From Aurifilum marmelostoma (lineage: Eukaryota > Ascomycota > Sordariomycetes > Diaporthales > Cryphonectriaceae), in contig JAMXSV010000010.1 in NCBI GenBank assembly GCA_027559495.1, positions 2,356,001-2,420,000 of the forward strand: a DNA stretch of 64,000 nt, read 5' to 3'. A program made the translations under genes and the position numbers. Shown here piece after piece: positions 42,759 through 54,600 of the stretch. Position 1 is the first letter of the stretch. Each line of letters starts with the position of its first letter. The notes beneath the pieces are model-generated. The model did no database searches. It saw only the letters and a list, made by a program, of their open reading frames with translations, and was not told where the DNA came from.

Positions 42759-43859
42759 TCATGGTCTCATCTTCCTCGGGGTGAAGGTCGCTCCAGGGAA
42801 CTCCGTTACCGTGCTATACACGGTCACGTATACTGTGCTGTCAGTCGTCTGTGTTGGAGTATATGCGACCGTTTCCGTTGTCGTGTAGATGACGTCGGTG
42901 GTCAAGACACTGGAACTCGGAGATTGAGACGCAGATTCAGTCACAGACCCTAGTACTTCTGTGATTGTGAACATCTCCGTCTCCGTTGCGCACGGTGTTG
43001 ACTCAGAAACGCTGCTCGAGCTGCTGGTGAGGACCTCGGTGGCGGAGGGGAAGGTTGTGCTGTTGCTAGAAGGCAAGAAGGCAGTTGTTGATGTGAGAGC
43101 GATGATGATGCTGGTGATGGTTTCGATATGCGGAGGCGAGGGTGTCTCGGCGGGGATGCTGGTGGTGTTCGCTGAGAGAGAAAAGGTCTCTATGGTAGTG
43201 GTTGTGGTGATGGTGGAGTTCAGTAAGGGACTTGGGGTTGAGAGGGTTGAAGTAGTGGTGGCTGTTACGATGGTGGAGTTCAGCAAGGGACCCGTGGTTG
43301 AGGAGGGTGAAACAGTGGTCGCCGTGGCGATGGTGGTGTTCAGTAGTGGAGCCAGGGTCGAGAGGGTCAAGGTGGCAGTGGTGGTGCTGTTGACCAGAGA
43401 AGACACAGTTGAGAGGGCCTCGGTAGCAGTGGTAGTGGTATTTGCGAATGAGGGTGACAATGCCGTTGATGATGGAGCAATGGTGACATTGGCTACAGTG
43501 CTTGTGCTGTTTGCAAGTGGCAGAGGTGCCGAACTTGTGGATGGGAAAGGAGGCGACTGTGGCTGGGTGAAATTGAGGATAGACGTGACAGTGACTGGCG
43601 GTGGGGGTGGCGCGGGCGTCTGGGTAACGGTGGTGACGGAGGTGACGGTTACGGGCGGCGGGATGGATATGACGGTCGAGAAGACCGTGCTTGTCTCCGT
43701 ACAGGACCAAAAGGTCATGGTCGTGAGCATGTCGGTCGTGACATCCTGCCGAGCCTCGACCCGAGGGGGCTGGTGCCGGAAGGCAAGACCTGCCTGCACT
43801 GGGGAAGTGAGGAGCAGGGCTGCCAGTCCCGACAAGAGCAAGAAGGAAAAGGAAGACAT
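42759..43859 (-). CDS. Secreted Ser/Thr-rich mucin-like protein
   Basis: Intronless, 366 residues from the ATG of MSSFSFLLL. The frame is open further upstream, but the signal peptide fixes this start. Residues 1-23 are a clear signal peptide ending PVQA. The rest is dominated by Ser, Thr, Pro and Val, with many N-glycosylation sequons (NFT, NST, NVT, NTT). It carries about four degenerate repeats around LLNSTIxTATT (near 155-225) and a VTVTSVTTVTQTP/VTVTSILNFT pair near 70-95. Only three cysteines are visible. There is no hydrophobic tail for a GPI anchor (it ends FTPRKMRP), so it is probably secreted or trapped in the wall as a heavily O-mannosylated glycoprotein. No enzymatic domain is seen. 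The antisense strand is open for 309 codons, which I regard as a composition effect. Confidence 0.75.
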   Translation of the reverse strand: MSSFSFLLLSGLAALLLTSPVQAGLAFRHQPPRVEARQDVTTDMLTTMTFWSCTETSTVFSTVISIPPPVTVTSVTTVTQTPAPPPPPVTVTSILNFTQPQSPPFPSTSSAPLPLANSTSTVANVTIAPSSTALSPSFANTTTTATEALSTVSSLVNSTTTATLTLSTLAPLLNTTIATATTVSPSSTTGPLLNSTIVTATTTSTLSTPSPLLNSTITTTTTIETFSLSANTTSIPAETPSPPHIETITSIIIALTSTTAFLPSSNSTTFPSATEVLTSSSSSVSESTPCATETEMFTITEVLGSVTESASQSPSSSVLTTDVIYTTTETVAYTPTQTTDSTVYVTVYSTVTEFPGATFTPRKMRP

Positions 43860-45159
43860 GATGAGAAAAAGAAAATCCCGGCGAGAATGAGCAAGCAGCA
43901 CCAGTTCAGAATGAAAGTGGTTTTGAAGTGGCAACAGGTAAGGCGTGCACTTGGGATTCAAGAGTCATGCCTGTGTCTTTATAGCTCGATGACCTGCTGT
44001 GTCACAGGATGTTAAACACTATCAAACCTCTACCAAGTTTGCACGAGTCTCGAGGGATGGATGGCTTGATCCTGAACCCATCAACACAATCTCAAGCATC
44101 ACACCCCCCTCCTGCTCGCAGTGGGCTGCCTATCAGTCGACAGCCTCGCCGATAGGCTTGCGGCAGGGCGCCCGCCAGGTTGTAATTACCATCTCAGTCT
44201 CCCTTCGCATCAGAGCTTGAAGCCATCGTCCAGAAGTCTTGGCGGCAGAGGTGAAGCCCGAGAGGAGGCGCCCTGAGAGCCGGCACAGAAGCGGTGATGC
44301 CTCTGGAACTATTGAGTGCCTCGCGCGTTCGAGATCACAACAAGAGTCTCAACTATGTGCGTCAAGGCCCCGTGCGGCTGAGAAGTCGGGACGCCACCCT
44401 ATGGGCGCCGCAACGGCCGGGCAAATTGCGAGGAGCCATCCCTAGCGTCAGTTTAAATTCATCTGGGACAGTTCCCGGGACGACTTTGTTTACGCGTGAT
44501 ACTGTGTACGTCACTGAGGTCGTTCGTCATGTTCAAGTTCATAAGACGCTCCCTCAGTTCTTGTCAAGATCCGACGTCGAGCAGCAAATAGTTCAGAGGC
44601 CTGACTCTGCGGGTGTGGGCTAAGGGGCGGCTCTGGTGTAGGGCGTATGAGTCGTGATTGAAACTCCACGTGGTTCTTGGATGATTGCTTTCTTTTTCTT
44701 GTCGGCATCAGAGCGAGACATGTCACGCCTCTTGGTGCAAGGGAGAGGGATAGTATCATGGTTAGTTCTATAGTGGCAGAGTGGTTGGCCAATAAGGAAG
44801 GGGCGGCATAGGGTCTGAGAGGGGGCTGATTAAGCAAGGTCGCTGGTGGGTGCTAGGCAGTGCTAGGGTCTGTGCTTGCTCCATCCAATTTCCGGCCCCC
44901 AAGCAAAAGCAACAACACCAGGGCACCAAACATCACGACATCACAAACACGCGACGCCACCACGCGAGAAGAACATCTCGGCTACCTCGTGGACGGCGAT
45001 TTCATTTTGCCATGATACAACCCTCTTGACCCCCTTGCGCGTCTATGCGACACCCAGACTAGTCCCTTGCAGAGGGACTCCCCCCTCCTTGTCGCAAACT
45101 TGCTTCCCCTTGCGCCGCCGCGCCAATCGATCGATCTCGTCATCTCTACCACCACCGCC
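43860..45159. other. Divergent intergenic region
   Basis: Lies between the secreted-protein gene (-) and the LAMTOR1-like gene (+); both promoters. Short ORFs only, none supportable. Confidence 0.6.
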
Positions 45160-45808
45160 ATGGGAGTCTGCGCATCTTGCCTGGGTGGCCGTCGAAGGGA
45201 CTCTGTCGAGGAGGTGAGTCTTCTGTCTTTTCTGGACATTATCTTATGCTAGTCACTGACTCGCACACTTGTTCTCCCACAGGACGAAGAATCGCGTCTC
45301 CTCTTCGACGACCCGAACGCCATGCAGTATGGGAGCTTTGGGGAGCAGCAGATGACGGGGCATCACGACCCCCTAGAGGCTCAACGAGAGATCGAGGCTC
45401 TGCAGCGGGTCGTTGCCCAAACCTCAGAGTAAATCTCCCGGCCCACGAAACCCCGACTTGGCTCGTCCCTCAGAAGGCACACTCACGTGAGCATATATGC
45501 TGATTCGCTCCCTCTCCTCCAGTAACATGGTGGACATCTTCGAGATAGCGCCGACCAAGGATGCACAACGCAGCGCGCCCACCACACCCTACGCCCTTGT
45601 GGGTCAGGAAGCACGTCACATGCGGTACAGGTCCCTGCTCTCCAAGCTCAGCGCCGAGGACGTCTCGGCCGCCGGAGCTCGAGTGGACTGGCTTGCGGAT
45701 GACGACGAGGAGGCATCGGACCTGCACGATACAGTTCCACACGTCAAGACCGAATCCAGCGACGCGCTGGTTGGTAATTTTAGTGAAGCAGCAGCCGCCA
45801 TGGCATAA
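45160..45808 (+). CDS. LAMTOR1/Ego1 (Meh1)-like lysosomal/vacuolar Ragulator anchor
   Basis: Three exons, 45160-45213, 45283-45428 and 45523-45808, 486 nt in frame, 161 residues. The N-terminus MGVCASCLGG carries an N-myristoylation glycine (Gly2) and likely palmitoylated Cys4 and Cys7, the dual lipid anchor of LAMTOR1/p18 and yeast Ego1. A helical region follows (EESRLLFDD ... EAQREIEALQRVV), then NMVDIFEIAP and a helix with YRSLLSKLS. In this family the protein wraps the roadblock subunits and tethers Rag GTPases to the vacuole for amino-acid signalling to TORC1. There is no membrane segment, so attachment relies on the lipids. Donors are GTGAGT and GTAAAT. The C-terminus is acidic and Ala-rich. 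Confidence 0.85.
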
Positions 45809-48166
45809 TAATGCGGGGCTAGAGGTGCCTCGACTCGGTGCATCGTGCATTGTGCATCAGTCCCAGTCTACCCCCCCCCCCCTCTCCGACCATACGTCCC
45901 GCGGGTCGCAGACGACGTATCACATCCAATCACTTGACTTTCGACTTCCCTTACTTGTTTCTTTCCAGCCTCTTAAACCCTGGCTGACAGCATGTTTACG
46001 GGGTCATATGACTTCCACATGCTGCACCTCTCCGGCGGTGCTGCTCAATGAGATCACCCGTCAACGGAGTTTGGTGGTTCCTTCTGTACCACGGTCGAGG
46101 AAGCGCTCACGGTGAAGGGCAGAGACCCACCGTCTGATACCAAGCGCGCCAAGCAGATTCAAAATTATTTGCACAGTATGGGTTTATGTACTAGGGCGGT
46201 CCACGAGAGAGCCGCATGATGTCAGCCTTGAAATAAATTTGCATCGCCCAACAAAAAGAGAACCCAAGTGCCATTTTTAGGATTTCATCTTTCTCTCTCT
46301 CTCTCTCTCTCTTTTTTTTTTTTTTTTTTCTCCTGTTCTTCTCACCGCCCTCTTCTCCGAGTAATCGCGCGCTTTCGGGATCCTGAGCTCCCCTCTATCC
46401 TGCGATGCCACCAATCATGGCGGCCACCATGGAGCCACGGGCGATATTGGCCAATGTACCGGGCCCATTGAGCAGCAGCCACGTTCACTGACTGCTCAGC
46501 GTTGCTCTGAAGTGGAGACCCCATCGTGTTTAGCTTCGCTAATCTGCACTTGTATCAGAATTTTCTACTGCAACCTCTTTCGCCGCCCCCGCTACATGCG
46601 CTCTTAAGCCGAGGCCTTTGAGAGTGCCGTCCTGGGGGTTTCGTAGAGACGGGAGGGGGCACCTCTTTTTGAGTTTGGAGAATGATGGGCTAACGCAGAC
46701 ATACGTCGCGATCACCGGACGTCGACGGGTGGCGCCGATGGAATTGAATCTGTTTTGAGCATAGACCAAACGTCTCTCTGCCCTCGATCATCCAGGCTCA
46801 CCTGATAATTTGACGTCGGCAGGTTGCAATCAGGTAGGATGCTAGATGGGTCTGGAGGGGCCTAGTTCGTTATTGTCGAACCCCCCGTCCTCTTGCCCCC
46901 CTCCCCCCCCAAAAAAAACCTCGTTAGCCCTTCGCATTCCTTACTACTAGAAAGAGGTCCCACGAAGTGCGCGGCCACTTTGTCTATACCGAGTATACTG
47001 ATACGTGGAGCAGACCAACGGACCCAGCAAGCCAAGGCCAGTCAAGAACATCTTGATACCGACTCATCGTCATTGTTTCGCGGATCACCGCCACCGTTGG
47101 CACGGAGATGCTTGCCCCGCTGCTGCCAGTTGTTCCTCTCGGCTGCACCGTGCTCGAGATCAGGCACTATTTAGGCATTGCCCGCCCTCTCCGTCCCACA
47201 ATGGCCCTACTTCGTGGCCTGCTGTCGTCCATTTGCCGTCCTCTCGACGGTCTATCGCCCGAGTGGTTCCGATATCATTGGGCATGGAGCTACGGCTTTG
47301 GCCCCCCTCATTTCGTCCACCGTCCCATTCGCGGGGCCTGACCACCCACTTAGAGGTAAGAGAAAAGTGCATGCTACTGCAGACGGGCACCACTCCAGCA
47401 GAAGGTGGGCCTGTCAGAACCTTCTACAATCCCCTTCTATGCAGGCGAACGTGGGGGAGGGGTGCCACACCTTGTGCCGCGCTGACATGCTACATTCTCG
47501 CTTCGCTCGGCATTCCCTTTACCCCCTCCTCCGACTTACTGCCCTCAATTAACCATGGTGGTCGGTCCATTGAGGACTGGACCTGCGCAAGCAGCAGCAG
47601 CAGCAGCAGCAAGCTTTCTTCCGGAGACAAATGTCTGTTTTTTTTTTGTTGTTGTTTTTTTCTTTCTCTTTTTGTCTTTCGATTCAGGCCAGGGCTTTCT
47701 GGGTAGCCTTCTCAGCAGTCTGTACGGAAAATCTGAACCCCTCTTCCGAAACACAATTGACGCCAGATCGTGGTTTTCAAGGAACGTCTGCTCTTCCATT
47801 CGAAAGCCCTGTCCCGATTATTGTCCGGCCCTTTTCGGGCTGTAATTCCAACAAGGAGAGAGGGAGGGGGGGAAAGGGGGAAAAGGGAAAAAAACCCGTC
47901 AAGAAAATTCGTTAGCCTTTTTTTTTTTCTCGTTTCTTTTTTTCTCTTGTCCTTCCCTTCTCGGCCTTTCTCGCATGGCCAAGACATGCCTGTCCGCTCT
48001 TCAACCTTCGTGTCACCCGAGACTTATCGTACAACAAAGCAAGTACGATGCTGTTCGGCAGGTTAGCTGTGAATTGAGCAGGCCTGTCGACTTAGGAATG
48101 ACGCGCTTACCTTCTTACCCTGCCTCCCCCCCCCCCCCCTTTCTCAATCACATTAAATTTCCAATC
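45809..48166. other. Convergent intergenic region, about 2.4 kb, with microsatellites
   Basis: Contains a CT repeat running into T19 (about 46,292-46,329), a short AGC repeat (about 47,586-47,611) and T/C-rich tracts (47,637-47,680; 47,918-47,950). The 233-codon frame at 47,005-47,706 passes through these repeats and is judged spurious. Confidence 0.55.
46290..46330. repeat. (CT)n followed by poly-T
   Basis: About ten CT units pass directly into a run of about 19 T, in an intergenic region. Confidence 0.9.
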
Positions 48167-48499
48167 TCATCCTAGCATCATCAGCCTCTCCTGATGCTCG
48201 TAGTTGATCTTATTCATGGCGTCTCTAATGTCCGCCATATCGTTCAAGGTCTTCTCAATAGTTGCGTTTCGGTTGCCCTCTCTCGTCCATCGCTGGACGT
48301 CCTGCTCCATCTTGCTGTATCGCCGAGCTTTCTTGCGGTTCTGCTCGCAAAGCTTGCAGTCCTCGTTCTTGTACGTGGTATCGTAGACGAGCTTGAGGCC
48401 GCACGTCTCGCCCGTCCGATACTCCTTGTTGCACTGCTGTCTGAAGTTTCCCCATTTCCAGTAACCACACTTCCAGCGTGTATGCTCAAAATAGCACAT
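48167..48499 (-). CDS. Small Cys-rich conserved fungal protein
   Basis: Single exon, 110 residues, started at MCYFEHTRWKCG because the conserved part begins there; the frame stays open upstream but the extra 40 codons look non-coding. Cysteines at 2, 11, 23, 33, 48 and 51, with aromatic and basic residues (KCGYWKWGNFRQQC, GETCGLK, CKLC), suggest a small zinc-binding or disulfide-free Cys motif. It is followed by a charged helical tail (KARRYSKMEQDVQRW ... NDMADIRDAMNKI). I recall proteins of this type as uncharacterised in filamentous ascomycetes and know no function. It lacks a signal peptide. The gene faces the 9.6-kb gene-free region. Confidence 0.72.
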   Translation of the reverse strand: MCYFEHTRWKCGYWKWGNFRQQCNKEYRTGETCGLKLVYDTTYKNEDCKLCEQNRKKARRYSKMEQDVQRWTREGNRNATIEKTLNDMADIRDAMNKINYEHQERLMMLG

Positions 48500-50738
48500 C
48501 TCGGGGGACAGACAGAGATGGGGCTCTTTGGGAAATAAAACGAGGTATTTCTCAAGTAAGTCGGCGTGGGTAGGTGGCCTATGCTGGTAGGCCCTGCCAG
48601 TGGTCAGCATCTTAGTCAACCATCCATCGTGTCCTGGGCGTTGCCGTGTCTGCCCTCTCGTTCACACAGAACGAGACACCTCACGTACTAAGGGATTTGT
48701 CTCGAAGTACGGGAGGGGGGGGGGGACTCACCTCTTTGTACTCGGAAGGTAGTGAAGGAGGTCTTCAAGTCCGGCTTGGTGCTTGAGCTACCGAGTGCAG
48801 AGCCCTTGGGAGAGGACTGTCGATCAATTGTTTATCTGGTGCCAAGATACAAAAGTGAGACCAGCAACTTTTGCTCGAAACGTTACAAACAAATCGGCCG
48901 GGAGAGAGGGAAGAGGAGAAGAGAGCGTGACGATTTTGACGTCAGGACAGAGCTGTGCGAGGAAAAAAAAAAGAAGAAAACAAAAGACAAGGCGACGAGC
49001 AGGAGACATACTTATACTTGGAAAGTCGACACCCTGGCTGGTCCGGAAGGTGGACCGAGGGCCATTGCCAGCACACCACCATTTGCTATTGCGTATTTGA
49101 CGAGGCTTGCTGCTGGGGAATCACAACGTACTTGCATGCCGCTGCTGCATCCGGCCAAGACCAGAGGCTACGTCAAAGGTAGTATCACCATAATATCGTC
49201 TGCATATGGGGAAAAAGAGACATTACAGAATGCACGCCCCGGTCCAGGGACCCAGTTTGTGTATACGTACCAGCTGGCCACCTCTTTTTCTTCTTCCTTT
49301 TTTTTTCTTTTCCAAAAAGGAATTAACTGATTCTTGTCCTCCGCTCTCCCTTTGTTTTTTTTAAAAAATTCAATTTTCCTCTATTCTTGTACCATCCTCT
49401 TTTCCATCTTTCCATCAATGTATACTCGCCTCCCTCATCCTCCTCAAGATGAACAAAGCCCTATTCCCTTCTTAGACACCCTGTCTTTGCATATCTTTTA
49501 ATTGACAACAACCCCTGCTGACCGAAACCCGTTTCCCCTCCCCCTCCTCACCCTCCTCCTCCTCCTGCTGCTGCTGCTGGTACTCCCCCCGGGACGTAGC
49601 AGTACCCATTGCCTCAAGACCGTCGAACGTGGCCCCTCGGTGGAGCCACGTTATCCATGGGTCATGTTGTCTGCTGTAGTATGTCTACTTGAGCCTCCTC
49701 CTTCTCCACTTCTTTCGACATGGTCAGGCCGGGTCCCCTCGATGTTCTTTTTGTCCGGGAGGGAGCTCCAGTCTACACCCAAAGAACAAAAAACAAGAGG
49801 CCGAGAGGGACACACTCTCACACATACAGAGAGAAGAAGGTTTCGGAGGAACAGGCTTTCGCTGTTGTCATGCCGGGATCCCCCCCCCCTTCCCTCTTCT
49901 CTCTTCCCTCCCCTCAAGATCTACCAATTCTAGGGAAACCCCGTTGCCCAGCATCTCGATCAGATCTAATCCTGCTGACTTGGCATATTCTGGGTGGGCT
50001 ACCCTGAAGCTTCCTCACTCGCACGCACTGCAACTCTCTCCTACCTCCCTGCACGGTTTTATCATGGGTCCATGTTCCCCAATGTACAGTACCTGAAAGC
50101 ACACAACCAACGCACCCTGCATCTGTACACGACCCTCACTCACACCCTTGCCCGCCAGAAAAGAACCAAAAAAAAGATCCACCCCAACGTCTTTTGTGTG
50201 TGTGGTGTGTGTGTTTCCCTTCTAGGCAACGTATACCCGTCCGGACTAAACTTGTTTGGAGGGTACAACAGCAAAATATACTTGAACAGAGAAAGATCCA
50301 GGTACCCTCTCCTACAGGGCCACCCATGTACACACATCTGTGCGCTGTCAACGCCGAGGACCCCTGGCCTGGCTCGATGGGGTCGACCGTTCCATCCCGC
50401 AGCCACACGAACCATCAAGGGTTCTCTTGGTATTATCAATATTATTATTATCTCACCATCGTTTTTTTTTTTTTTTCTTTCCTTTCCTTCTTCCTTTTAT
50501 TTTATTTTCCCCTCTCAAATTATTTTTGCCCTGCCCACGCTGTACATGCCCTGTGGGCCCTGTACATGGTCGTTTCTGGGTGGGGTTGTTGTCATGGGGC
50601 TTCCCTGTGCATCCGTGCCATGGATCATCGACGTGGGCGGCAAGGCTGGAGCTACACACGCTGCGTTGACCTCATTTGCATGCCTCTGTCGTGCTGAACC
50701 TGTGCGAGAAATCAAGGCCAAAACTGTTGTCTATAGGA

Positions 50739-50768
50739 TACACACACACACACACACATATATATATA
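50739..50768. repeat. (CA)n-(TA)n compound microsatellite
   Basis: About ten CA units are followed directly by TATATATATA, in the gene-free region. Confidence 0.9.
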
Positions 50769-51613
50769 CACTTTTCAAAGGTTCATTCTCAAGAAATGCT
50801 CGACTGGAATCTATGCGCACGAGGCGTGATGATCATGAGAATGATGCCACTCAGCAAGCGCAGCCTTGTGATAGGGGGGAGAACCATGGTCACCCCCGTC
50901 CTTCTGGTCTCTCACTCCCACGCCCCACCCCTGCGGCGTGCATACTCAGAAGCAAGCCTATGGCTTGTTCCCGATAGATCAACTTTTTACACTTTAGTTA
51001 ACTTAATTCGGAACATTCGAACTACGCAGGCCACCACTTGAGGCTCTTGTACCCCTTCACCGGTCGCTATGACCTACATTAGAGCCAAAGAGACGTATCA
51101 CCTGCATCGCTAGGTAGTAGTAGAAAATATCAAAGGGGAAACAAGGTCATTGGAAAGGAGGGGGTGGGGGGAGGGGGGGAGACTGGACGAATAATCTCGG
51201 CAGTGATGTGTCCGGACGATCCTGATTGGGACACCCCCCTCCTTCTCATGTCTCCCCCCCTCCCTTGCCCTCGAGAGGACCTAGGACCTGAGCTATCGCG
51301 CAACTTCTGTAGTTTTATGAATGCAAGGCAGCTCGATATGTGTCACTGCAGATGCAGGACGAAGGGAAGAAAGTGACCAGAGATGATGAAGGGGGGTGGG
51401 GTCCCCGAAGGGGGAGGGTGAAGGGGACACAACACGCCGAAGAAAGCAAATAGGGAGTCAATCCGCCGAAAGAACAACTCACACTTGCAGCATTCGAGAG
51501 TCACAGTACCAGAGGAGCAAGCAAGTCGGCCCACTCCCCCCTCCCTCCCTTGACGCGGAGTCCACCCAGCTCTCCCGGCAGGTAGTTCCCTCCTTCTCCT
51601 CCTTCTTCTAGGG

Positions 51614-51660
51614 GCACACACACACACACACACACACGAGAGCACACGAGAGCACACGAG
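51614..51660. repeat. (CA)n repeat plus AGCACACGAG tandem
   Basis: About eleven CA units are followed by GAG and tandem decamers AGCACACGAG, in the gene-free region. Confidence 0.85.
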
Positions 51661-54600
51661 CACATGTTACCAATGGGCCCTACCGGTTCGAGATGGCGAA
51701 ACTCCGCGCAACCCGGTATCAAGGACGAACTAGAAACGAATGTTGCTTTTCTCGTGCCCTTTCTCCGTTGACCTCTCTGCCACGAGTTCCCGAGCCTCGG
51801 ATTAAGTTCTGACTGTGTTGTAGGGGTAAGGTGGAAGAAGAAAAAAAAAAAGATGGGTACAGGGATGACAGCAAGTTACTGCCTGAATGGCCGGCCTCCT
51901 ATTGGGTTAAAGGTCTGGTAAGAGGCTCTTGGATGGATCTTCTTTACTTGCGTGTCCTGCCCTTCACATCTGCCTTGGGCCGGCAAACTCACCAAGAGCC
52001 ACTTTGCCTCCAAGATAAGCTGGAGATGGTGTATACTAGATCACTTCGAGCTGCCATTCTTGGTCCTCCTCATCGACGGGAAGGGGCGAGATCCGTCAAA
52101 AACAAGGTGCTGACTACATGTCAGGGCAATCATTCCTTGCGGGAAGCCAGTAGTTCTACCCAAATAATTTGGGGGTATGGGACGGATAAGAATGGCCTTG
52201 GCATAATATTGAGTAATGGATGATGGATTCCTCGACGTGGCAATGCCTAGTATGCATTGAACCAGTCAGCGCAACTTGGAAGAGGGGTGACGGGGGAGGG
52301 GTGGAGCGTATGCCCCAAGCCAGCCATGCCTGCGCAGCTTGTCACTTTTTCTGTCCAGTTTTTGACCACAGCGAGAGTACACGGAGGAAAGAAAGACAAG
52401 ACACAAAGGAACGAACTTTTAGTCTTGTCGATGACGACAACGAAAAGGCAGCGGTAGTGTCCGAAGAGACCACGCCTAAAATTAGGCAAAGGGAGCCCGC
52501 CTGGTCCATGTAGATCGGATCAGGAAGCTGTGCGTTGCCAGTACGGAGTCCAGCAAGTATTGACCGGGAGAGGACACTGAAGGCGTTTCGTTTCGTGCCC
52601 ACACTATTCGGGGAAATAGGCCGAAGTAGGCAGCTCAATCATTGGATCAAAATGCAGGAGGGTAGGAGGAGGAGGAGAAGCAGGAGGAAGAGGAAGGGGG
52701 GTTGGACGGGAGGATATGTGGGCGGCGGTTTGACCAACCGCGCCTCTCGCACCCGCCTCTGTTGTGAGGTGACAAAAGTCCTGGAGATGAAGAAAGTCAG
52801 GTGAGGAGGCAGATGATCTCCAACGGCGGAAATACCCTGGCGCGTACTCCTCTTGCTTGCAGGCGGGCCTCGCTGGACGAGGCCAAGCTTCGAAATAAGG
52901 CGGTATCAAGCTTCAACGGCTCCCTACTTGGGACAGCACACCCGACCCACCATCAGCTTTCCCTCCCTCTGATTTCGAGAAAGTTCCAGGTCGCAGATGG
53001 GTTGGACCCTCGCTTGAGCGTAGCAGAGGTTGTTCAAGACAGGCAACCACGCCGATTTCCCAAAAGAGAAGAGCCAGAAATCTCGAGACACGTAGTCTGC
53101 CAGGGCCGCATGTGATCGACATTGCAGAAAAAAAGAAGAAAAAAAAAAAAGATTATCCACTCCATGCTACCCCTGGCGCGGCGAGAGAGGGACGGGACGA
53201 GCATGATGAATGGGGGCTCCAAGATGGTGAGATACTCCATTACACCCCTCCCCTGCCCACTGGCTTCATGCGTGTACCGTTCACAAAGTGATGGGATCCT
53301 CGAAAAGCCAAGGCCTCTGATCCTGGGATCACCGCGCGGTTGACCTCGCTGTGTGGCAATCGCGGCATTGGGGAAAAGGCCGCGCCTGCAACAGTATACA
53401 ACAGTATGTCACGCCCCGAGATGCCTGCCCCCCTCCATCTACCCCTCAACAATCGGCCGCAAGGGGTGTAGACGCGTCATTTTAATCAACCAACGTTACG
53501 AAGAAACCGCCAACCTCCGTTTTAGCTCGGCGCCGGATGTGGGGGACAGATGTTCCCGCCTCGGTGGTCTCGGTATCTGGCCCCGGGAGGGGGAGGGAAG
53601 GCGCGCCACACCCGCCCCAGAAAAAGACCACCTCGTATCTTCGTTTGGTGCGCCTTATCTTATCACCTGTCCTTCGAGGAAGCTGGTTGGTGGAAAAGGA
53701 ATAAATTAAGAGGAGGGGAGACCTTTCTGAGACTGGATCAAAATTCGTGTTGGCTATGAAAATACCTTTCCGATGTACGTTGGTGACCAGAATATCAAGG
53801 CTGAGACGCCGTTGGGATGTCACATGGGTTGGCCAATCGGAGGAAGAGACAGCCTTGGGCGCTTGCTGATGAACCGCGAATCATAAGCGCCAGATTGGGG
53901 TGCTAACGGCTGAAAGAGGCAAGTCTTGCCAGGGTCATAATTTCCGGGCTTACACGAGGCTCTAGTGGAACCCCTGCCGCCCCTCCCCTCTGTCTAGGAT
54001 GCGTCCCCATCCTTTCACGCGTGCACCCATTGGTATTGTCCGGTGGTTTTCAATCTGCAGCACACAGACCAGAGCTTTGTTGACCAGACAGCAGAGCTGT
54101 ACCGTCCCGGTGGCAATGTGGTGAGCCTTGTTTTTTTCTCTCTCTCTTCCCCCCTTCTTCTCGCCTGGTCTTGGATGCGACGATGATTGTCAGGGTAGGT
54201 GACCAGTGCGTTGGCGCGCGATGCAGCAAGGGACACAGACAGTTGGCTAGCTCGGAGAGGAGAGGAAGGCCGCCCGGAGCAGGGTTGCACTCGCGTGCAC
54301 GAAACATCATGGTACGTACTTGGTAGAAGGACAGGGTCTCTCATGTTCAGCCTCCTGCACGCTCAATCGCGTCGATTGGCTGAGCATAAACGCGTGTGGG
54401 CCGGCCCGAAAAGTGACCGCACACCATGGACATGGATACCCATCGAGAAGAGAGGACTCTTTCTCTCTTTTCCTACCGGACCGGGACAGATGACTTGGCG
54501 TGAATCTTATTAGCCGGAGGCGTGTCGATCGGCTTTTTGCTCTGATCTTGTTTTCACTCTGTCCCTCTGTCTTTTTTTTCCTTCCCTTTCCTGCTGTGAC

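Noticed and set aside
42961..43890. 309-codon plus-strand frame
   Set aside because: Antisense shadow of the Ser/Thr-rich secreted protein; its Val-rich composition is the complement of Thr/Asn codons.
47005..47706. 233-codon plus-strand frame
   Set aside because: Composition follows CT/AGC repeats and T-tracts (poly-Ser, poly-Phe); no protein-like pattern.
49994..50977. 327-codon plus-strand frame
   Set aside because: It passes through poly-T, CA/TA repeats and other low-complexity DNA, has no domain and overlaps several equally open frames.
51614..51660. Possible CRISPR-like array (CA repeat plus decamers)
   Set aside because: A simple microsatellite with no spacers; the genome is eukaryotic.
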